This document shows positions 8,488 to 18,091 of a stretch of 64,000 bases of DNA, piece by piece (within the stretch, counting starts at the first letter, position 1; each line of letters begins with the position of its first letter). Origin of the DNA: JADLGL01 sp050184415 (GTDB taxonomy: Bacteria > Pseudomonadota > Alphaproteobacteria > Rhizobiales > Kaistiaceae); contig JBFXAJ010000008.1 in the NCBI GenBank assembly GCA_050184415.1, positions 1 through 64,000 of the forward strand. Direction: 5' to 3'. The notes below the pieces were generated by a model that was not told the origin of the DNA, made no database searches, and worked only from the letters and a program-made list of their open reading frames with translations. A program made the translations under genes and the position numbers.

Positions 8488-9390
8488 TTAGGTCGAAGCG
8501 AAGGCGAGGCGGACGGCGCGGCCGACCGCTGCCGGCAGCATCGAAGCGTGGTTCTCGTCGGGTAGGACGAGGAGGGAGGCACGAAGGTTGGGAGCGGCGA
8601 GGCACAGGCGATCGAGGAGATCGCGGGCATTGCCGAGGATGCGATTGCGGCGCTGCCGTTCGGCGCGTCCCGTATCAAGGGGCGCGGCGTGCGCGGGCTC
8701 CTCGAGCGCTCCCGCAATCAAAAGGACAGTGCGCGGAGATAGCACGCCGAGCTCGTCCGCGAGGCTCGGCTGCGGCAGCGATTGCTCCTGCGCGAACCAG
8801 AGCGAGGGACTGGCGGCGACGTATGTACAGAACGACGCGGGCCGCGTCAGCAGAGCGTGGACGGCGAAGAGGCCGCCAAGTGAGTGGCCAAAGAGCGTGC
8901 GGCGCTCGCGGCTCGCGTTCCACTCACTCTCGATCAGCGGAACGAGGTTCCTCGTCAGAAAGTCGAGGAAGGAGTCAGCCCCGCCTGTCGAGGGCCAAGG
9001 GCGGCCATTCGGTCGCGTGGGCGCGCTGGGAACAATACCGGGGGCAGTGAAGTCGAGTGTCCGCGCTGGACCGTCGAAGGTCTCACCGCTCGGGTAGCCG
9101 ATGGCAACGACGAGGCCGTGGTCGATGCCGGAGACCTCGGCCCGGACCGCGAAGAGATTGGCCACGTCGCGGGCCAATCCGAAGACGGCATGACCATCGA
9201 GGACATAGATCGCGGGGTAGCCTCCAGGAGGCGGCGGAGTCGCGGGCGCGGCCACCATGACGCGGCGATCGCGTCCATCACGGCCCGAGAGCGAAAACAT
9301 CCAGGTGCGTGGCAACGCCACAGGTGGCGAGGCCAGGAAGTCGGCGGCGTCGCCGACGGCACTCAATTTAGTTTCCCTGAATCCAGCCAC
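8488..9390 (-). CDS. Alpha/beta-hydrolase, Fes/IroE-like siderophore esterase
   Basis: The 300-aa protein belongs to the esterase D/Fes family (PF00756). The nucleophile elbow is GHSLGG at residues 168-173 (Ser170), a catalytic histidine candidate is H281 in 'PDENHASMLP', and an oxyanion-type 'YVLDGHAVF' lies near residue 65. In siderophore systems such enzymes hydrolyse the ester bonds of ferric enterobactin or salmochelin to release iron. No signal peptide is seen, so action is probably cytoplasmic as for Fes. The reading starts at GTG 9390 without a visible ribosome site; a TTG eight codons downstream, preceded by GGGAAA, is an alternative. It heads the importer operon, divergent from the reductase gene at 9536. 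Confidence 0.85.
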   Translation of the reverse strand: MAGFRETKLSAVGDAADFLASPPVALPRTWMFSLSGRDGRDRRVMVAAPATPPPPGGYPAIYVLDGHAVFGLARDVANLFAVRAEVSGIDHGLVVAIGYPSGETFDGPARTLDFTAPGIVPSAPTRPNGRPWPSTGGADSFLDFLTRNLVPLIESEWNASRERRTLFGHSLGGLFAVHALLTRPASFCTYVAASPSLWFAQEQSLPQPSLADELGVLSPRTVLLIAGALEEPAHAAPLDTGRAERQRRNRILGNARDLLDRLCLAAPNLRASLLVLPDENHASMLPAAVGRAVRLAFAST

Positions 9391-9535
9391 GGTCTAACTT
9401 AGACTTGTTCAATGTCAATATTGTCTACCGCGAAGGTGGTTGCCTCATATTCTGAATTGAGATAGCAAATCAATAGAAGTCGTTCAGACGATAACAAGAC
9501 GAATTCTAAACTCTCAGTCTGGAACCATAGTAGTT
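9391..9535. promoter_or_regulatory. Divergent promoter region of the siderophore locus
   Basis: This AT-rich 145-base gap separates the import operon from the biosynthesis operon and must hold both promoters. It contains a CAATATTG palindrome (9416-9423), a TTCTAAA half-site (9504-9510) resembling half of an Irr/ICE box, and CATAGTAGTTA (9527-9537) running into the start codon of the plus-strand gene. The same 11 bases occur before the gene at 20057. No full Fur, RirA or Irr palindrome was found by eye. Iron control is inferred from gene content. Confidence 0.5.
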
Positions 9536-10396
9536 ATGAATGAGGCATCTGCGGAGCCGTGGAAGGAGCGTTTCCGGGGAATCCGCGTCGTCGAGGTTCG
9601 GCGTGCGCAGCAGGTGACGCCGCTGATGCGGCGGATCACGCTTGGCGGACCCGAGCTGGTGAGTGTCCCGCGCGGGCCAAACGTGAAGCTCCTCTTTCCG
9701 CCGCGCGGGATCGAAGCCGCGTGGCCGCGGCGCGGTCCCGAAGGCAAGGCGATCTGGCCGGAACCTGAGCGAAGGCCGGTGACGCGGACCTACAGCGTCC
9801 GTCGCGACGACCGGACCGCGAGAGAAATCGACGTGGACTTCGTCCTCCATGGCCACGGCCCCGCCGCGCGCTGGGCGGCCGAAGCGCGACCGGGCGACGT
9901 GATTGGGATCGGTGGGCCGGGCGGACTGACCGTGCGCGAGGCGCAGTTCTACCTTCTCGCCGGCGACCACTCGGCGCTTCCCGCCATTGCCCGCATCCTC
10001 GAGAACCTGCCGCAGGACGCGAAGGGCCTCGCACTCATCGAGATTCCAGGGCCGGATGAGGAGCAGCAGCTCCGCCGCCCCGACGGCGTGCCGGTCGAGT
10101 GGCTCCACCGGCGCGAAGCGGCCGGCCAGCCCACGGTCCTCGAGGAGAGCGTCAGGGCGATGCGGTGGCCCGACACCGCGCGCGTGTTCGCCTGGGTTGG
10201 AGCGGAGTCAACGACTGCGCGCGCTCTCAAGGCCTACATCCGCGACGAGCATCGGCTCGACCGCCGTCAGTTCCTGGCAATGGGATACTGGCGGCTCGGT
10301 ATGAGCGAGGCCGAGTACCACCAGGCCTTCGATCACGACCGCGGTGACGAGTACCATCAGAACAGACGGGAGTTCGACGCAGCCCATGCCGACTGA
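9536..10396 (+). CDS. Siderophore-interacting protein (ViuB-type ferric reductase)
   Basis: The 286-aa flavoprotein belongs to the SIP family (FAD-binding 9 plus SIP C-terminal domain). 'RPVTRTYSVRR' near residue 79 is the FAD-binding RxYS motif, 'GDVIGIGGPGG' follows, and the NAD(P)H domain contains 'YLLAGDHSALPAIARIL'. 'VFAWVGAESTTARALKAYI' and 'AMGYWRLGMSEAEYH' are C-terminal SIP hallmarks. It reduces ferric iron bound to the imported siderophore in the cytoplasm. No Shine-Dalgarno precedes ATG 9536 and a promoter-like CATAGTAGTTA abuts the start, so the message may be leaderless. It leads the biosynthetic operon, 15 bases before entC. Confidence 0.93.
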   Translation: MNEASAEPWKERFRGIRVVEVRRAQQVTPLMRRITLGGPELVSVPRGPNVKLLFPPRGIEAAWPRRGPEGKAIWPEPERRPVTRTYSVRRDDRTAREIDVDFVLHGHGPAARWAAEARPGDVIGIGGPGGLTVREAQFYLLAGDHSALPAIARILENLPQDAKGLALIEIPGPDEEQQLRRPDGVPVEWLHRREAAGQPTVLEESVRAMRWPDTARVFAWVGAESTTARALKAYIRDEHRLDRRQFLAMGYWRLGMSEAEYHQAFDHDRGDEYHQNRREFDAAHAD

Positions 10397-10411
10397 GCGT
10401 CGCATGGCAGG

Positions 10412-11590
10412 GTGTCGATGCCGCTCCCTTTGACGGCCCTGGGCCCCCTGCCGAGAACGGCCGGCTGCGCATCGGTTGCGCTCGGCGGCGAAGCGGCGCC
10501 GCTGGTGCTTCTTGCCCGCGAGAGCGCGATCGTTGGACGCGGCGCAGTGGAGATCGTGCCGGCCGGCTCCAGCGCGGATCTCGCATTGACCGTGGCCGAA
10601 CTCCACGCCCGAGACGCCGGCGCCGAGGGGGCACGCGTGGTTGGGCTGATGCCGTTCGGTGCCGGTTTCCCCGCCTACGCCTATAGAATGGAAGGGACCG
10701 ACGGAAAGCCGCCGGAGCCGATCGGGCAGCGCCAGGGGACGCTCACGGTGCGGCAGGATCCGTCCCCTCAAGATTATACGGCCGCTGTCACCGCGGCTAT
10801 CGGGGCGATCGCGAGGGACGGCTTGGCGCTTCGCAAGGTCGTGCTGGCGAGAAGCCTTGTCGTCTGCTCGAGCGAGAGCTTCGACATCGCCACACTCCTC
10901 TCCCGCCTCAGGCGCGACCGGTCGGTCCTCACTTTCAGCGTGCCGCTGCCGGCTTTGCCCGGGGAGCGGCGGGCGCTCGTCGGCGCGACTCCGGAACTCC
11001 TGGTCCGGAAACGCGGAAGGAACGTCGTCTCGGAGCCGCTCGCGGGATCGGCCGCGCGGTCCTCCGATCCGATTGCGGACCGCGAGCGAGCGGCCGCTCT
11101 TCTCCGCTCGCAGAAGGACCGTCGCGAACATCGGCCGGTGGTCGAGGCCGTGCTCGACGCGCTTGCCCCCCATTGCACCGGTCTCCAAGCGTCGGCGCCG
11201 TCGATCGTCTCGACGGCGACGATGTGGCACCTCGGGACGCGGATCGAAGGCACGCTGCGCGGCGTCGACAAGACGGTGACCGACCTCGCGGCCGCTCTCC
11301 ATCCGACGCCTGCGGTCTGTGGCACGCCCCGCGAGGCGGCGCGCGAGCTCATCGCCGCGCTGGAACCGGTCGAGCGTGGCTTCTTCGCGGGCGCGCTCGG
11401 CTGGTCCGACGCACGCGGCGACGGCGACTGGCACGTGGTGATCCGCTGCGCGGAGATCGGCGATCGGACAGCGCGGCTGTTTGCGGGCGCCGGTATCGTC
11501 GAGGGATCAGAGCCCGAAGCCGAGCTGGCGGAGACCGCGGCAAAATTCTCCGCGCTCCTCCGCGCGCTGGGCATCGAGGAGGCAGCGTGA
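10412..11590 (+). CDS. entC: Isochorismate synthase
   Basis: This 392-aa chorismate-utilising enzyme converts chorismate to isochorismate, the first step to 2,3-dihydroxybenzoate. C-terminal landmarks are all present: 'LRKVVLARSL', 'GATPELLVRK', 'SEPLAGSAARS', 'LGTRIEGTL', 'LHPTPAVCGTPREAA' and 'ERGFFAGALGW'. The length fits EntC/DhbC (about 390 aa). The start is GTG 10412, with ATG 10418 as the alternative two codons later. Its stop overlaps the GTG of entE (GTGA), so the operon is translationally coupled. The enzyme acts in the cytoplasm and needs magnesium, as known for the family. Confidence 0.95.
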   Translation: MSMPLPLTALGPLPRTAGCASVALGGEAAPLVLLARESAIVGRGAVEIVPAGSSADLALTVAELHARDAGAEGARVVGLMPFGAGFPAYAYRMEGTDGKPPEPIGQRQGTLTVRQDPSPQDYTAAVTAAIGAIARDGLALRKVVLARSLVVCSSESFDIATLLSRLRRDRSVLTFSVPLPALPGERRALVGATPELLVRKRGRNVVSEPLAGSAARSSDPIADRERAAALLRSQKDRREHRPVVEAVLDALAPHCTGLQASAPSIVSTATMWHLGTRIEGTLRGVDKTVTDLAAALHPTPAVCGTPREAARELIAALEPVERGFFAGALGWSDARGDGDWHVVIRCAEIGDRTARLFAGAGIVEGSEPEAELAETAAKFSALLRALGIEEAA

Positions 11591-13221
11591 TCCCGCTCAC
11601 GCAGGAATGGCCGTCCGAGTTCGCGGCCAGGTACCGCGAGGCTGGATATTGGCGCGGCGAGACGCTGGGCGCGATGCTGTCGCGAAAGGCCATGGAAGGG
11701 CCTGGCCGCCTCGCGGTGGTCGGCGGCGCGACGCGATGGACCTATGCGGATCTCGCCGCCGAAGCCGACCGGCTCGCGCGCGGCTTCCTTGCCTCGGGCC
11801 TGGCGCCAGGCGAGCGCGTGGTCGTGCACATGCCGAATGTTGCATCGTTCGTCGCCGTGGTCTTTGGGCTCTTCCGCGCCGGGCTCGTGCCGGTCTTCGC
11901 CCTGCCTGCCCATCGCAGCGCGGAGATCGGTCATTTCGCCGATAGGGCCGAGGCTTCGGCCTACGTGATCGCCGACCGGCACGAGGGGTTCGACTACCGG
12001 ATGATCGCAGAGAAGGTGACGGCCTCCGTATCCTCGCTCCGCCATATCTTCGTGGACGGAGAGCCGGGTCCGTTCACCGCCCTGGCCGCCCTTCGGGAAA
12101 CCGGGGATGGCGTGGCGCTTCCCGCAGAGGGGTCCGCTGCGGACGTCGCGCTAGTCCAGTTGTCGGGCGGGAGCACCGGCTTCTCCAAGCTCATCCCACG
12201 CACCCATGACGACTATCTCTATAGCGTGCGGCAGAGCGTTGAAGTCTGCGGGCTGGGGCCGGACTGCGTCTATCTCGTCGCCCTTCCCGCAGCCCACAAT
12301 TTCCCCATGTCCTCGCCCGGCATCCTTGGTGCCCTGCACGTCGGCGGGACGGTGGTGCTGAGCCATTCGCCAAGCCCCGACGAGGCCTTTCCGCTCATCC
12401 AGCGGGAGCGGGCGACGATGGTCGCGCTGGTGCCACCGCTCGCGCTGGTATGGGCCGAAGCGGCGGGGCGGACGCGGCACGACCTCTCCAGCCTTCGCAC
12501 CGTCCAGGTGGGTGGCGCGAAGTTGACGGGGGAGGCGGCGCGGCGGATCGGACCCGCGCTCGCCGCGCGGCTCCAGCAGGTGTTCGGCATGGCCGAAGGG
12601 CTCGTGAACTACACGCGGCCCGACGATCCTGACGAGATCGTGCTCGGCACGCAGGGTCGGCCGATGAGCCCGGCCGACGAGGTGCGCGTGGTCGATGACG
12701 CGGACCTGCCGGTTGCGGGAGGCACGCCCGGGCATCTCCTCACGCGCGGGCCTTACACGATCCGCGCCTACCACAACGAGCCAGAGGCCAACGGGCGAGC
12801 ATTCACCGAGGATGGCTTCTACCGCACGGGCGACATCGTCACACAGCGACCGGACGGCTATCTCATAGTCGAGGGGCGCGCCACGGATGTCATCAATCGC
12901 GGCGGGGAGAAGATCACACCGGACGAGGTCGAGGATCATCTTCGCGCGCATCCGGCCATCCATGACGCCGTGATCGTCGGGATGCCGGACGCCTATCTCG
13001 GCGAGAAGAGCTGCGCGTTCGTGGTCACGCGGGAGACCCTCCGCGCGGCCGACGTGAAGGCATGGGTGCGGAAACGCGGGTTGGCCGGTTACAAGGTCCC
13101 CGACAGCGTCGTGTTCCTGGCGGCGTTTCCGGAAACGGCCGTCGGCAAGACGAGCCGGCGTGAGCTTCGGAAAGCGCTGGCCGCGAATATCCCGGCGCCC
13201 GTACCGAGCGAACGAGAGTGA
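11587..13221 (+). CDS. entE: 2,3-dihydroxybenzoate-AMP ligase
   Basis: The 544-aa adenylating enzyme activates 2,3-dihydroxybenzoate and loads it on the aryl carrier protein. The ATP loop reads 'QLSGGSTGFSKLIPRTH', aryl-acid binding 'PAAHNFPMSSPG', core 'QQVFGMAEGLVNYTR', 'YRTGDIV' and catalytic lysine region 'VGKTSRRELRKAL'. Specificity positions can be read against DhbE: Asn and the fifth residue Ser in HNFPMSS, then Val and Asn in 'EGLVNYT'. Salicylate enzymes have Cys, Leu and Cys at the last three sites, so dihydroxybenzoate is predicted. GTG start, 4-base overlaps with entC and with the isochorismatase gene. Confidence 0.95.
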   Translation: MIPLTQEWPSEFAARYREAGYWRGETLGAMLSRKAMEGPGRLAVVGGATRWTYADLAAEADRLARGFLASGLAPGERVVVHMPNVASFVAVVFGLFRAGLVPVFALPAHRSAEIGHFADRAEASAYVIADRHEGFDYRMIAEKVTASVSSLRHIFVDGEPGPFTALAALRETGDGVALPAEGSAADVALVQLSGGSTGFSKLIPRTHDDYLYSVRQSVEVCGLGPDCVYLVALPAAHNFPMSSPGILGALHVGGTVVLSHSPSPDEAFPLIQRERATMVALVPPLALVWAEAAGRTRHDLSSLRTVQVGGAKLTGEAARRIGPALAARLQQVFGMAEGLVNYTRPDDPDEIVLGTQGRPMSPADEVRVVDDADLPVAGGTPGHLLTRGPYTIRAYHNEPEANGRAFTEDGFYRTGDIVTQRPDGYLIVEGRATDVINRGGEKITPDEVEDHLRAHPAIHDAVIVGMPDAYLGEKSCAFVVTRETLRAADVKAWVRKRGLAGYKVPDSVVFLAAFPETAVGKTSRRELRKALAANIPAPVPSERE

Positions 13222-13865
13222 CGATGGCACTGCCCCGCATCCAGCCCTACGAGCTCCCGACGCGGGCCGAACTGCCGATCTCGCGCCTCGCCTGGACGAT
13301 CGAGCCGGCGCGGGCCGCGCTTCTCGTCCACGACCTGCAGAACCATTTCGCGAGGCCGTTCGCGGGGGACGCCCCGCTCCATCCGGTGATCCAGAACATC
13401 GCGGCGCTACGCGAGGTCTGCCGTGCAGTCGGCGTGCCCGTGTTCTACAGCGCACAGACCGGCAGCCAGGACCCACGTGATCGCGGCCTCCAGCGCGATA
13501 TCTGGGGGCCGGGCATGGACGAGGCGCCCGAAAGTCGTGCGATCGTCGAGGCGCTCACGCCCGACGCGGGGGACATCGTCCTTACCAAGTGGCGATACAG
13601 CGCGTTCGAGCGGACCCAACTCGCCGAGATGCTGGCAGCACGGAGGCGCGACCAGCTGATCGTGACCGGCGTCTACGCCCATATCGGCTGCCTGCTGACC
13701 ACCGCCGACGCCTTCATGCGCGACATCGAGCCGTTCTTCGTCGCCGATGCGGTGGCCGACTTTTCGCGCGAGCATCACGACCGCGCCGTCGCCTATGTGG
13801 CCGAGCTGTGCGGCCGGCCAGTGGTCACCGCCGATGCGTTGACTGCCTTGCAGGGGCGGGCATGA
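13218..13865 (+). CDS. entB: Isochorismatase (EntB N-terminal domain only)
   Basis: This 215-aa protein hydrolyses isochorismate to 2,3-dihydro-2,3-dihydroxybenzoate and pyruvate. It matches the isochorismatase half of EntB almost throughout: 'ALLVHDLQNHFARPF', 'YSAQTGSQDPRDRGLQRDIW', 'TKWRYSAFERT' and 'VTGVYAHIGCLLTTADAFMR'. E. coli EntB continues into a carrier domain; here the reading stops at residue 215 and the carrier is encoded by the next gene. The start is GTG 13218 overlapping the entE stop, with ATG 13224 as alternative. The split form means the carrier can be shared without the hydrolase, though they may still associate. Confidence 0.95.
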   Translation: MTMALPRIQPYELPTRAELPISRLAWTIEPARAALLVHDLQNHFARPFAGDAPLHPVIQNIAALREVCRAVGVPVFYSAQTGSQDPRDRGLQRDIWGPGMDEAPESRAIVEALTPDAGDIVLTKWRYSAFERTQLAEMLAARRRDQLIVTGVYAHIGCLLTTADAFMRDIEPFFVADAVADFSREHHDRAVAYVAELCGRPVVTADALTALQGRA

Positions 13866-14134
13866 GCGGGGCGATCACACTCGAGGGCATGCGCGCCGAC
13901 ATTGCGGCGGCGATCGGGATCGCGCCGGACGAGGTCGGCGACCGCGACAATCTCGCCGATCTCGGCCTCGACTCGATAAGAGCCATGACGCTGGTCGACC
14001 GCTGGAGTGCCTCGGGCATCACGCTGACCTTCGCCGAGATGGCAGAGGAGGTCGAGCTCGCCGCTTGGCATGCCATCGTCACGCGGAGGCTGGCCGCGCT
14101 TATCGCGGCGCAGGCAGCCGGAGTGGGACGGTAA
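13862..14134 (+). CDS. Freestanding aryl carrier protein (EntB C-terminal equivalent)
   Basis: This 90-aa carrier protein has the phosphopantetheine site 'LGLDSIRAMTLVDRW', with Ser38 as the attachment residue, preceded by 'DEVGDRDNLADLG' as in carrier domains. 'GITLTFAEMAEEVELAAWHAIV' forms the later helices and is close to the EntB ArCP. It holds 2,3-dihydroxybenzoate as a thioester, made by EntE, and donates it to the condensation domain of EntF. ATG overlaps the isochorismatase stop (ATGA), so the two halves are co-translated in a 1:1 fashion. Activation by the phosphopantetheinyl transferase at 18842 is inferred. Confidence 0.92.
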   Translation: MSGAITLEGMRADIAAAIGIAPDEVGDRDNLADLGLDSIRAMTLVDRWSASGITLTFAEMAEEVELAAWHAIVTRRLAALIAAQAAGVGR

Positions 14135-14137
14135 GCC

Positions 14138-17100
14138 GTGACGGCGCCCACGCGAAATCTCACGGCGCGCGAGCCGGCCAACGAAGCCGAGCGCTGGCCG
14201 CTCACCGAGGCGCAGCTCGGCATCTGGTTCGCGCAACGCATCGATCCGGACAGTCCTGCCTATCAGACCGGACAGTATATCGTTCTCGACGGACCGTTGG
14301 ATCGGGCGGCCTTCGCGGCAGCAGTGCGGACGGCGGTGAACGAGGCGGAGGTTCTCTCGCTCCGCTTTGCGGAGGCCGAGGGCACGCCAGCGATGCTGCG
14401 CAACGAGGGCATCCGGCCAATGCTCGAGGTCGTGGACGTGAGCGCGACCGGCGATCCTTTCGCGGCCGCGATTGCGTCCATGGCGACCGACATGGCGCAA
14501 TCGGGCGACGCGCTTCGCGGCGAGCTCGCGGCGGAGCGTTTGTATGTGATCGGCGCGGGCCGGCATGTCTGGTACCAGCGGCTCCACCACATCATCGCCG
14601 ACGGATATGGCACGGCGCTCCTGACGGCGCGGATCGCCGACCTCTACTCCGCCCTCGCATCTGGCGAGTCACCGAAGACCGCCGCCCTCGGACCGCTTGC
14701 CGGGGTCCTCCGCGAGGACGCTGACTACCAGACCTCGACGCGGCGCGCCGTCGACTTCGACTACTGGGCGAGGACGCTCGAGGGGCTGCCGGAGACCGTC
14801 GGGCTCGCGAGCGGTCGGGCGCTCGCGGCGCGTACGCATCATCGGGCAAGGGCGGATCTGCCGGCGGCGTTTGCCGCGCGGCTGCAGAGCCTTGCAGGCG
14901 AGGCCCGGGCGCCATGGCCGGACGTGCTCGTGGCGTTGGTCGGTGCGTATTTCGCGCGCGTGGCGGGCGCGGCGGAGGCGGTCGTGGGTGTACCGCACAT
15001 GGGGCGCTTCGGCAGCGCCGCGGCGAACGTGCCCGCGATGGTGATGAACATCCTGCCGCTCCGCGTCGGCGTCGAAGACGACGCAAGCGTGGCTGCACAC
15101 GCCGCGCGTGTCGCCGCAGCGCTGCGGGCGGCCCGCCGCCACGGCCGCTTCCGCAGCGAGCATATGCGGCGCGAGCTCCGCCGGTTGGGTGGTGCAAGGC
15201 GGCTCCACGGACCGCTCGTCAACGTGCTCCCGTTCTTCGACCGGCACCCGAGAATGGCCGGGCTGATCACCCAGCTCGAACGGCTCGGCAGCGGTGCGGT
15301 GGACGACATCACCTTCACGATCCTCGCCTCGCCTTCGCTCGAGGACTGCCGGATCGAGGTGGACGCCAACCCGACGCTCTACCGGCTCGAAGAGACGCGG
15401 CGTCATGCCGAACGGCTTGCGGTGTTTCTCGAGCGCGCGGTCGGATCGATGGCACTCGCCACCGTTCCGACATTGACCGAAGCCGAGGAGCGGTCGGAGA
15501 TCGCCGAGGTCAACGACACCGCGCGTGCGGTGCCGGAGACCACGCTCTGGGCGCTGATCAGCAACCAGATCGATGCGACGCCGGACGCGCCGGCCGTGCG
15601 GTTCGAGCTCGATGCGCTGACCTACCGCGCGCTCGGCGAGAGGGTGGACGCGACGGCGCGGCGGCTCGCGGCCGCAGGCGTCGGGCGCGGGGACATCGTC
15701 GCAGTCGCCATCCCACGCTCGATGGAGATGGTCGTGACGATCCTCGCCGCGCTCCGGCTGGGCGCGGCCTACCTCCCCATCGACTTGGCCTACCCGCCGA
15801 CGCGGATCGCGACCATGCTGCGGCTCGCCCGGCCCCGCGTGATCGCGAGCGAGGAGCGGCACCGTCATCTTTTTCCCGCCGGCAGCTCGCTATTCTCGGC
15901 TGCTGCAAACGGGGCGGACAGTTCACCCGCACCACACCTTGCCGACGCCGAGCCGTCCGACGCCGCCTATGTAATCTTCACCTCCGGCTCGACCGGCGAG
16001 CCCAAAGGCGTAGTGGTCGAGCACCGCGCGATCGTCAACCGGGTCCTCTGGATGCGCGAGCAATACGCCATCGGGCCGGGCGACCGCATCCTCCAGAAAA
16101 CGCCGACCAGCTTCGACGTGTCGGTGTGGGAACTGTTCCTGCCGCTCGTCTCCGGTGCGACGCTGGTGGTCGCGCCGCCGGAGGTCCACAAGGACCCAGC
16201 CGCCCTCGCCGCGCTGATCGAGCAGGAGCGGATCAGCGCGGTCCATTTCGTGCCCTCGATGCTGTCGCAGTTCCTGGCCGAGCCGGGCGCGGCGGGTCTT
16301 GCCCTCGCTCGCGTGTTCTGCAGCGGCGAGGAACTGTCGGCGCGGCTCCGCGACCGCTTCCACGACGTGGTGCGCGGGGATCTCCACAATCTCTACGGAC
16401 CGACCGAGGCAGCGGTCGATGTCTCGTATTGGCCGGCATGCGTGGGCGACGCCTCACGGCCGGTGCCGATCGGCCTCCCGGTATGGAACACGCGGCTCTA
16501 CGTCCTCGACGCGCGGCTTCGGCCGGTTCCGCGCGGCGCCGCGGGCCAGCTCTACATCGCCGGGAGGCAGCTGGCGCGCGGCTATATTGGACGGCCCGAC
16601 CTCACCGCTGAGCGCTTCATCCTGAATCCGTTCGGCGCTGACGGCGAGCGCATTTACGCGACCGGCGACCTCGCGCGGCGCCGGTTTGACGGCGCCATCG
16701 AGTTCCTCGGCCGCGCCGACGGACAGGTGAAGATTCGGGGGGTGCGCATCGAGGTCGGGGACGTCGAGGCAGCGCTCGTCGGCCTCGGCGGGATCGCGGA
16801 GGCGGCTGTGTTGCTGCGGAAGGACGCGACCGGAGAGGGCAGGCTGGTGGCCTATGTCGTTCCCGATAAAGGCAGCCCGCCGGTGGAGGCCGAGGCGATG
16901 CGGGCTCGGCTCGCCACGGCGCTGCCGGCGGCGATGATCCCGGCGGCGATCGTCATCCTCGAGCGGCTGCCGGTAACCAGCAACGGCAAGCTCGACCGCG
17001 CCGCGCTGCCCGAGCCGGTCGGCCCGGCGTCCACCGGGAGGGTACCGGCCAGCGCTACAGAGAAGACCGTCGCGGCGCTATTCGCGGCAACGTTGGGGCT

Positions 17101-18091
17101 CGATCCCGGCGGCGTCCATGTCGGGGACGATTTCTTCTTGCTCGGCGGTCACTCGCTCAAGGCGGCCGATTTGATGCGTCGCGTCCGCGCCGCCTTCGCG
17201 ATCGAGAGTGAACTGGGCGCCGTGTTCGCCCACCCGACGGTCGAGCGGTTCGCGGCGCATGTTGATGCCCTGCGGGCGGGCGCGACGAGCCGCGGTGACG
17301 TCGCTATGCTCCTTCCGCTGATCACAGCCGCGCCCGGGGGCGCCCCCGTGGCCTGCATACATCCGGCCGGCGGTCTGGGCTGGTGCTACGCCGGCTTGGC
17401 GCGGGAGCTGGGCGACAACCGTCCTGTCTACGCGCTGCAGGCGCGCGGACTGTCCGCGGGCGAGGCACCGGCTCCGAGCCTCGAGGCGATGGCGCGGGAC
17501 TATGTCGAGGCCCTCGCCGGGGTGTCGGCGGGCAGGCCGGTTCATCTGGTCGGCTGGTCGGTGGGCGGGATCCTCGCCCAGGCGATGGCAACCGAGATGG
17601 CAGCGCGCGGAATGCCGGTCGGCGCGGTCGCGCTGCTCGACGCCTATCCGAGCGAGGTGTGGCACGACGCGCCGCCGCCCGATGAGCGGACTGCACTCGA
17701 GGCGCTTCTCCGCATCGCGGGGCACGAAATCGGCGTACTGGGCGCCAAGCTCACGCGGGAGGCCGCAATCAACTTCCTCCGGGCCGGCGGGCACCCGCTT
17801 GGCCAGTTGCCGGTGGAGACGATCGACGCGATCGCGCGCATAGTCGAGAACAACGCGCGGCTGGTGCGGCAATACTCGCACCGGCGCTACGCGGGCCGCG
17901 TCGTCCATTTCCGCGCCGCCGAGGAGCACGGCCGGGACGGGCTCGACGCGTCGTTGTGGAAGCCACATGTCGGCGCGGTCGAGGCTTACGATCTTCCCTA
18001 CCGGCATGGGCAGATGCTGAGCCCCGCCGCGCTCGTGGCGATCTTGCCGCAGCTCAAGGCGGCCTTCGCCAAGGCGGAGGGTTCGCTATGA
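14138..18091 (+). CDS. entF: EntF-type nonribosomal peptide synthetase (C-A-PCP-TE)
   Basis: The 1317-aa single-module synthetase contains a condensation domain (about 20-460, HHIIADG at 150-156), an adenylation domain (about 460-960, 'TSGSTGEPKG', 'NLYGPTEAAVDVSYW'), a carrier domain ('LLGGHSLKA', Ser1006) and a thioesterase (about 1060-1310, GWSVGG with Ser1141, late His in 'YRHGQML'). EntF of E. coli has the same order and length (1293 aa). Specificity residues readable from 'FDVSVWELF', 'HFVPSML', 'VFCSGEE' and 'NLYGPTEAAVD' give D-V-W-H-F-S-L-V-D plus the invariant Lys, matching the serine code. Predicted action: join DHB to serine and cyclise three units. No MbtH-like partner gene is present. 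Confidence 0.93.
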   Translation: MTAPTRNLTAREPANEAERWPLTEAQLGIWFAQRIDPDSPAYQTGQYIVLDGPLDRAAFAAAVRTAVNEAEVLSLRFAEAEGTPAMLRNEGIRPMLEVVDVSATGDPFAAAIASMATDMAQSGDALRGELAAERLYVIGAGRHVWYQRLHHIIADGYGTALLTARIADLYSALASGESPKTAALGPLAGVLREDADYQTSTRRAVDFDYWARTLEGLPETVGLASGRALAARTHHRARADLPAAFAARLQSLAGEARAPWPDVLVALVGAYFARVAGAAEAVVGVPHMGRFGSAAANVPAMVMNILPLRVGVEDDASVAAHAARVAAALRAARRHGRFRSEHMRRELRRLGGARRLHGPLVNVLPFFDRHPRMAGLITQLERLGSGAVDDITFTILASPSLEDCRIEVDANPTLYRLEETRRHAERLAVFLERAVGSMALATVPTLTEAEERSEIAEVNDTARAVPETTLWALISNQIDATPDAPAVRFELDALTYRALGERVDATARRLAAAGVGRGDIVAVAIPRSMEMVVTILAALRLGAAYLPIDLAYPPTRIATMLRLARPRVIASEERHRHLFPAGSSLFSAAANGADSSPAPHLADAEPSDAAYVIFTSGSTGEPKGVVVEHRAIVNRVLWMREQYAIGPGDRILQKTPTSFDVSVWELFLPLVSGATLVVAPPEVHKDPAALAALIEQERISAVHFVPSMLSQFLAEPGAAGLALARVFCSGEELSARLRDRFHDVVRGDLHNLYGPTEAAVDVSYWPACVGDASRPVPIGLPVWNTRLYVLDARLRPVPRGAAGQLYIAGRQLARGYIGRPDLTAERFILNPFGADGERIYATGDLARRRFDGAIEFLGRADGQVKIRGVRIEVGDVEAALVGLGGIAEAAVLLRKDATGEGRLVAYVVPDKGSPPVEAEAMRARLATALPAAMIPAAIVILERLPVTSNGKLDRAALPEPVGPASTGRVPASATEKTVAALFAATLGLDPGGVHVGDDFFLLGGHSLKAADLMRRVRAAFAIESELGAVFAHPTVERFAAHVDALRAGATSRGDVAMLLPLITAAPGGAPVACIHPAGGLGWCYAGLARELGDNRPVYALQARGLSAGEAPAPSLEAMARDYVEALAGVSAGRPVHLVGWSVGGILAQAMATEMAARGMPVGAVALLDAYPSEVWHDAPPPDERTALEALLRIAGHEIGVLGAKLTREAAINFLRAGGHPLGQLPVETIDAIARIVENNARLVRQYSHRRYAGRVVHFRAAEEHGRDGLDASLWKPHVGAVEAYDLPYRHGQMLSPAALVAILPQLKAAFAKAEGSL

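Noticed and set aside
9391..9535. Fur, RirA or full Irr box in the divergent siderophore promoter
   Set aside because: Only a TTCTAAA half-site and short palindromes are visible; no complete consensus site could be supported.
9520..9535. EcfG-type stress promoter (GGAAC with GTT)
   Set aside because: GGAAC is followed by GTT after only about 8 bases, not the 16-17 expected.
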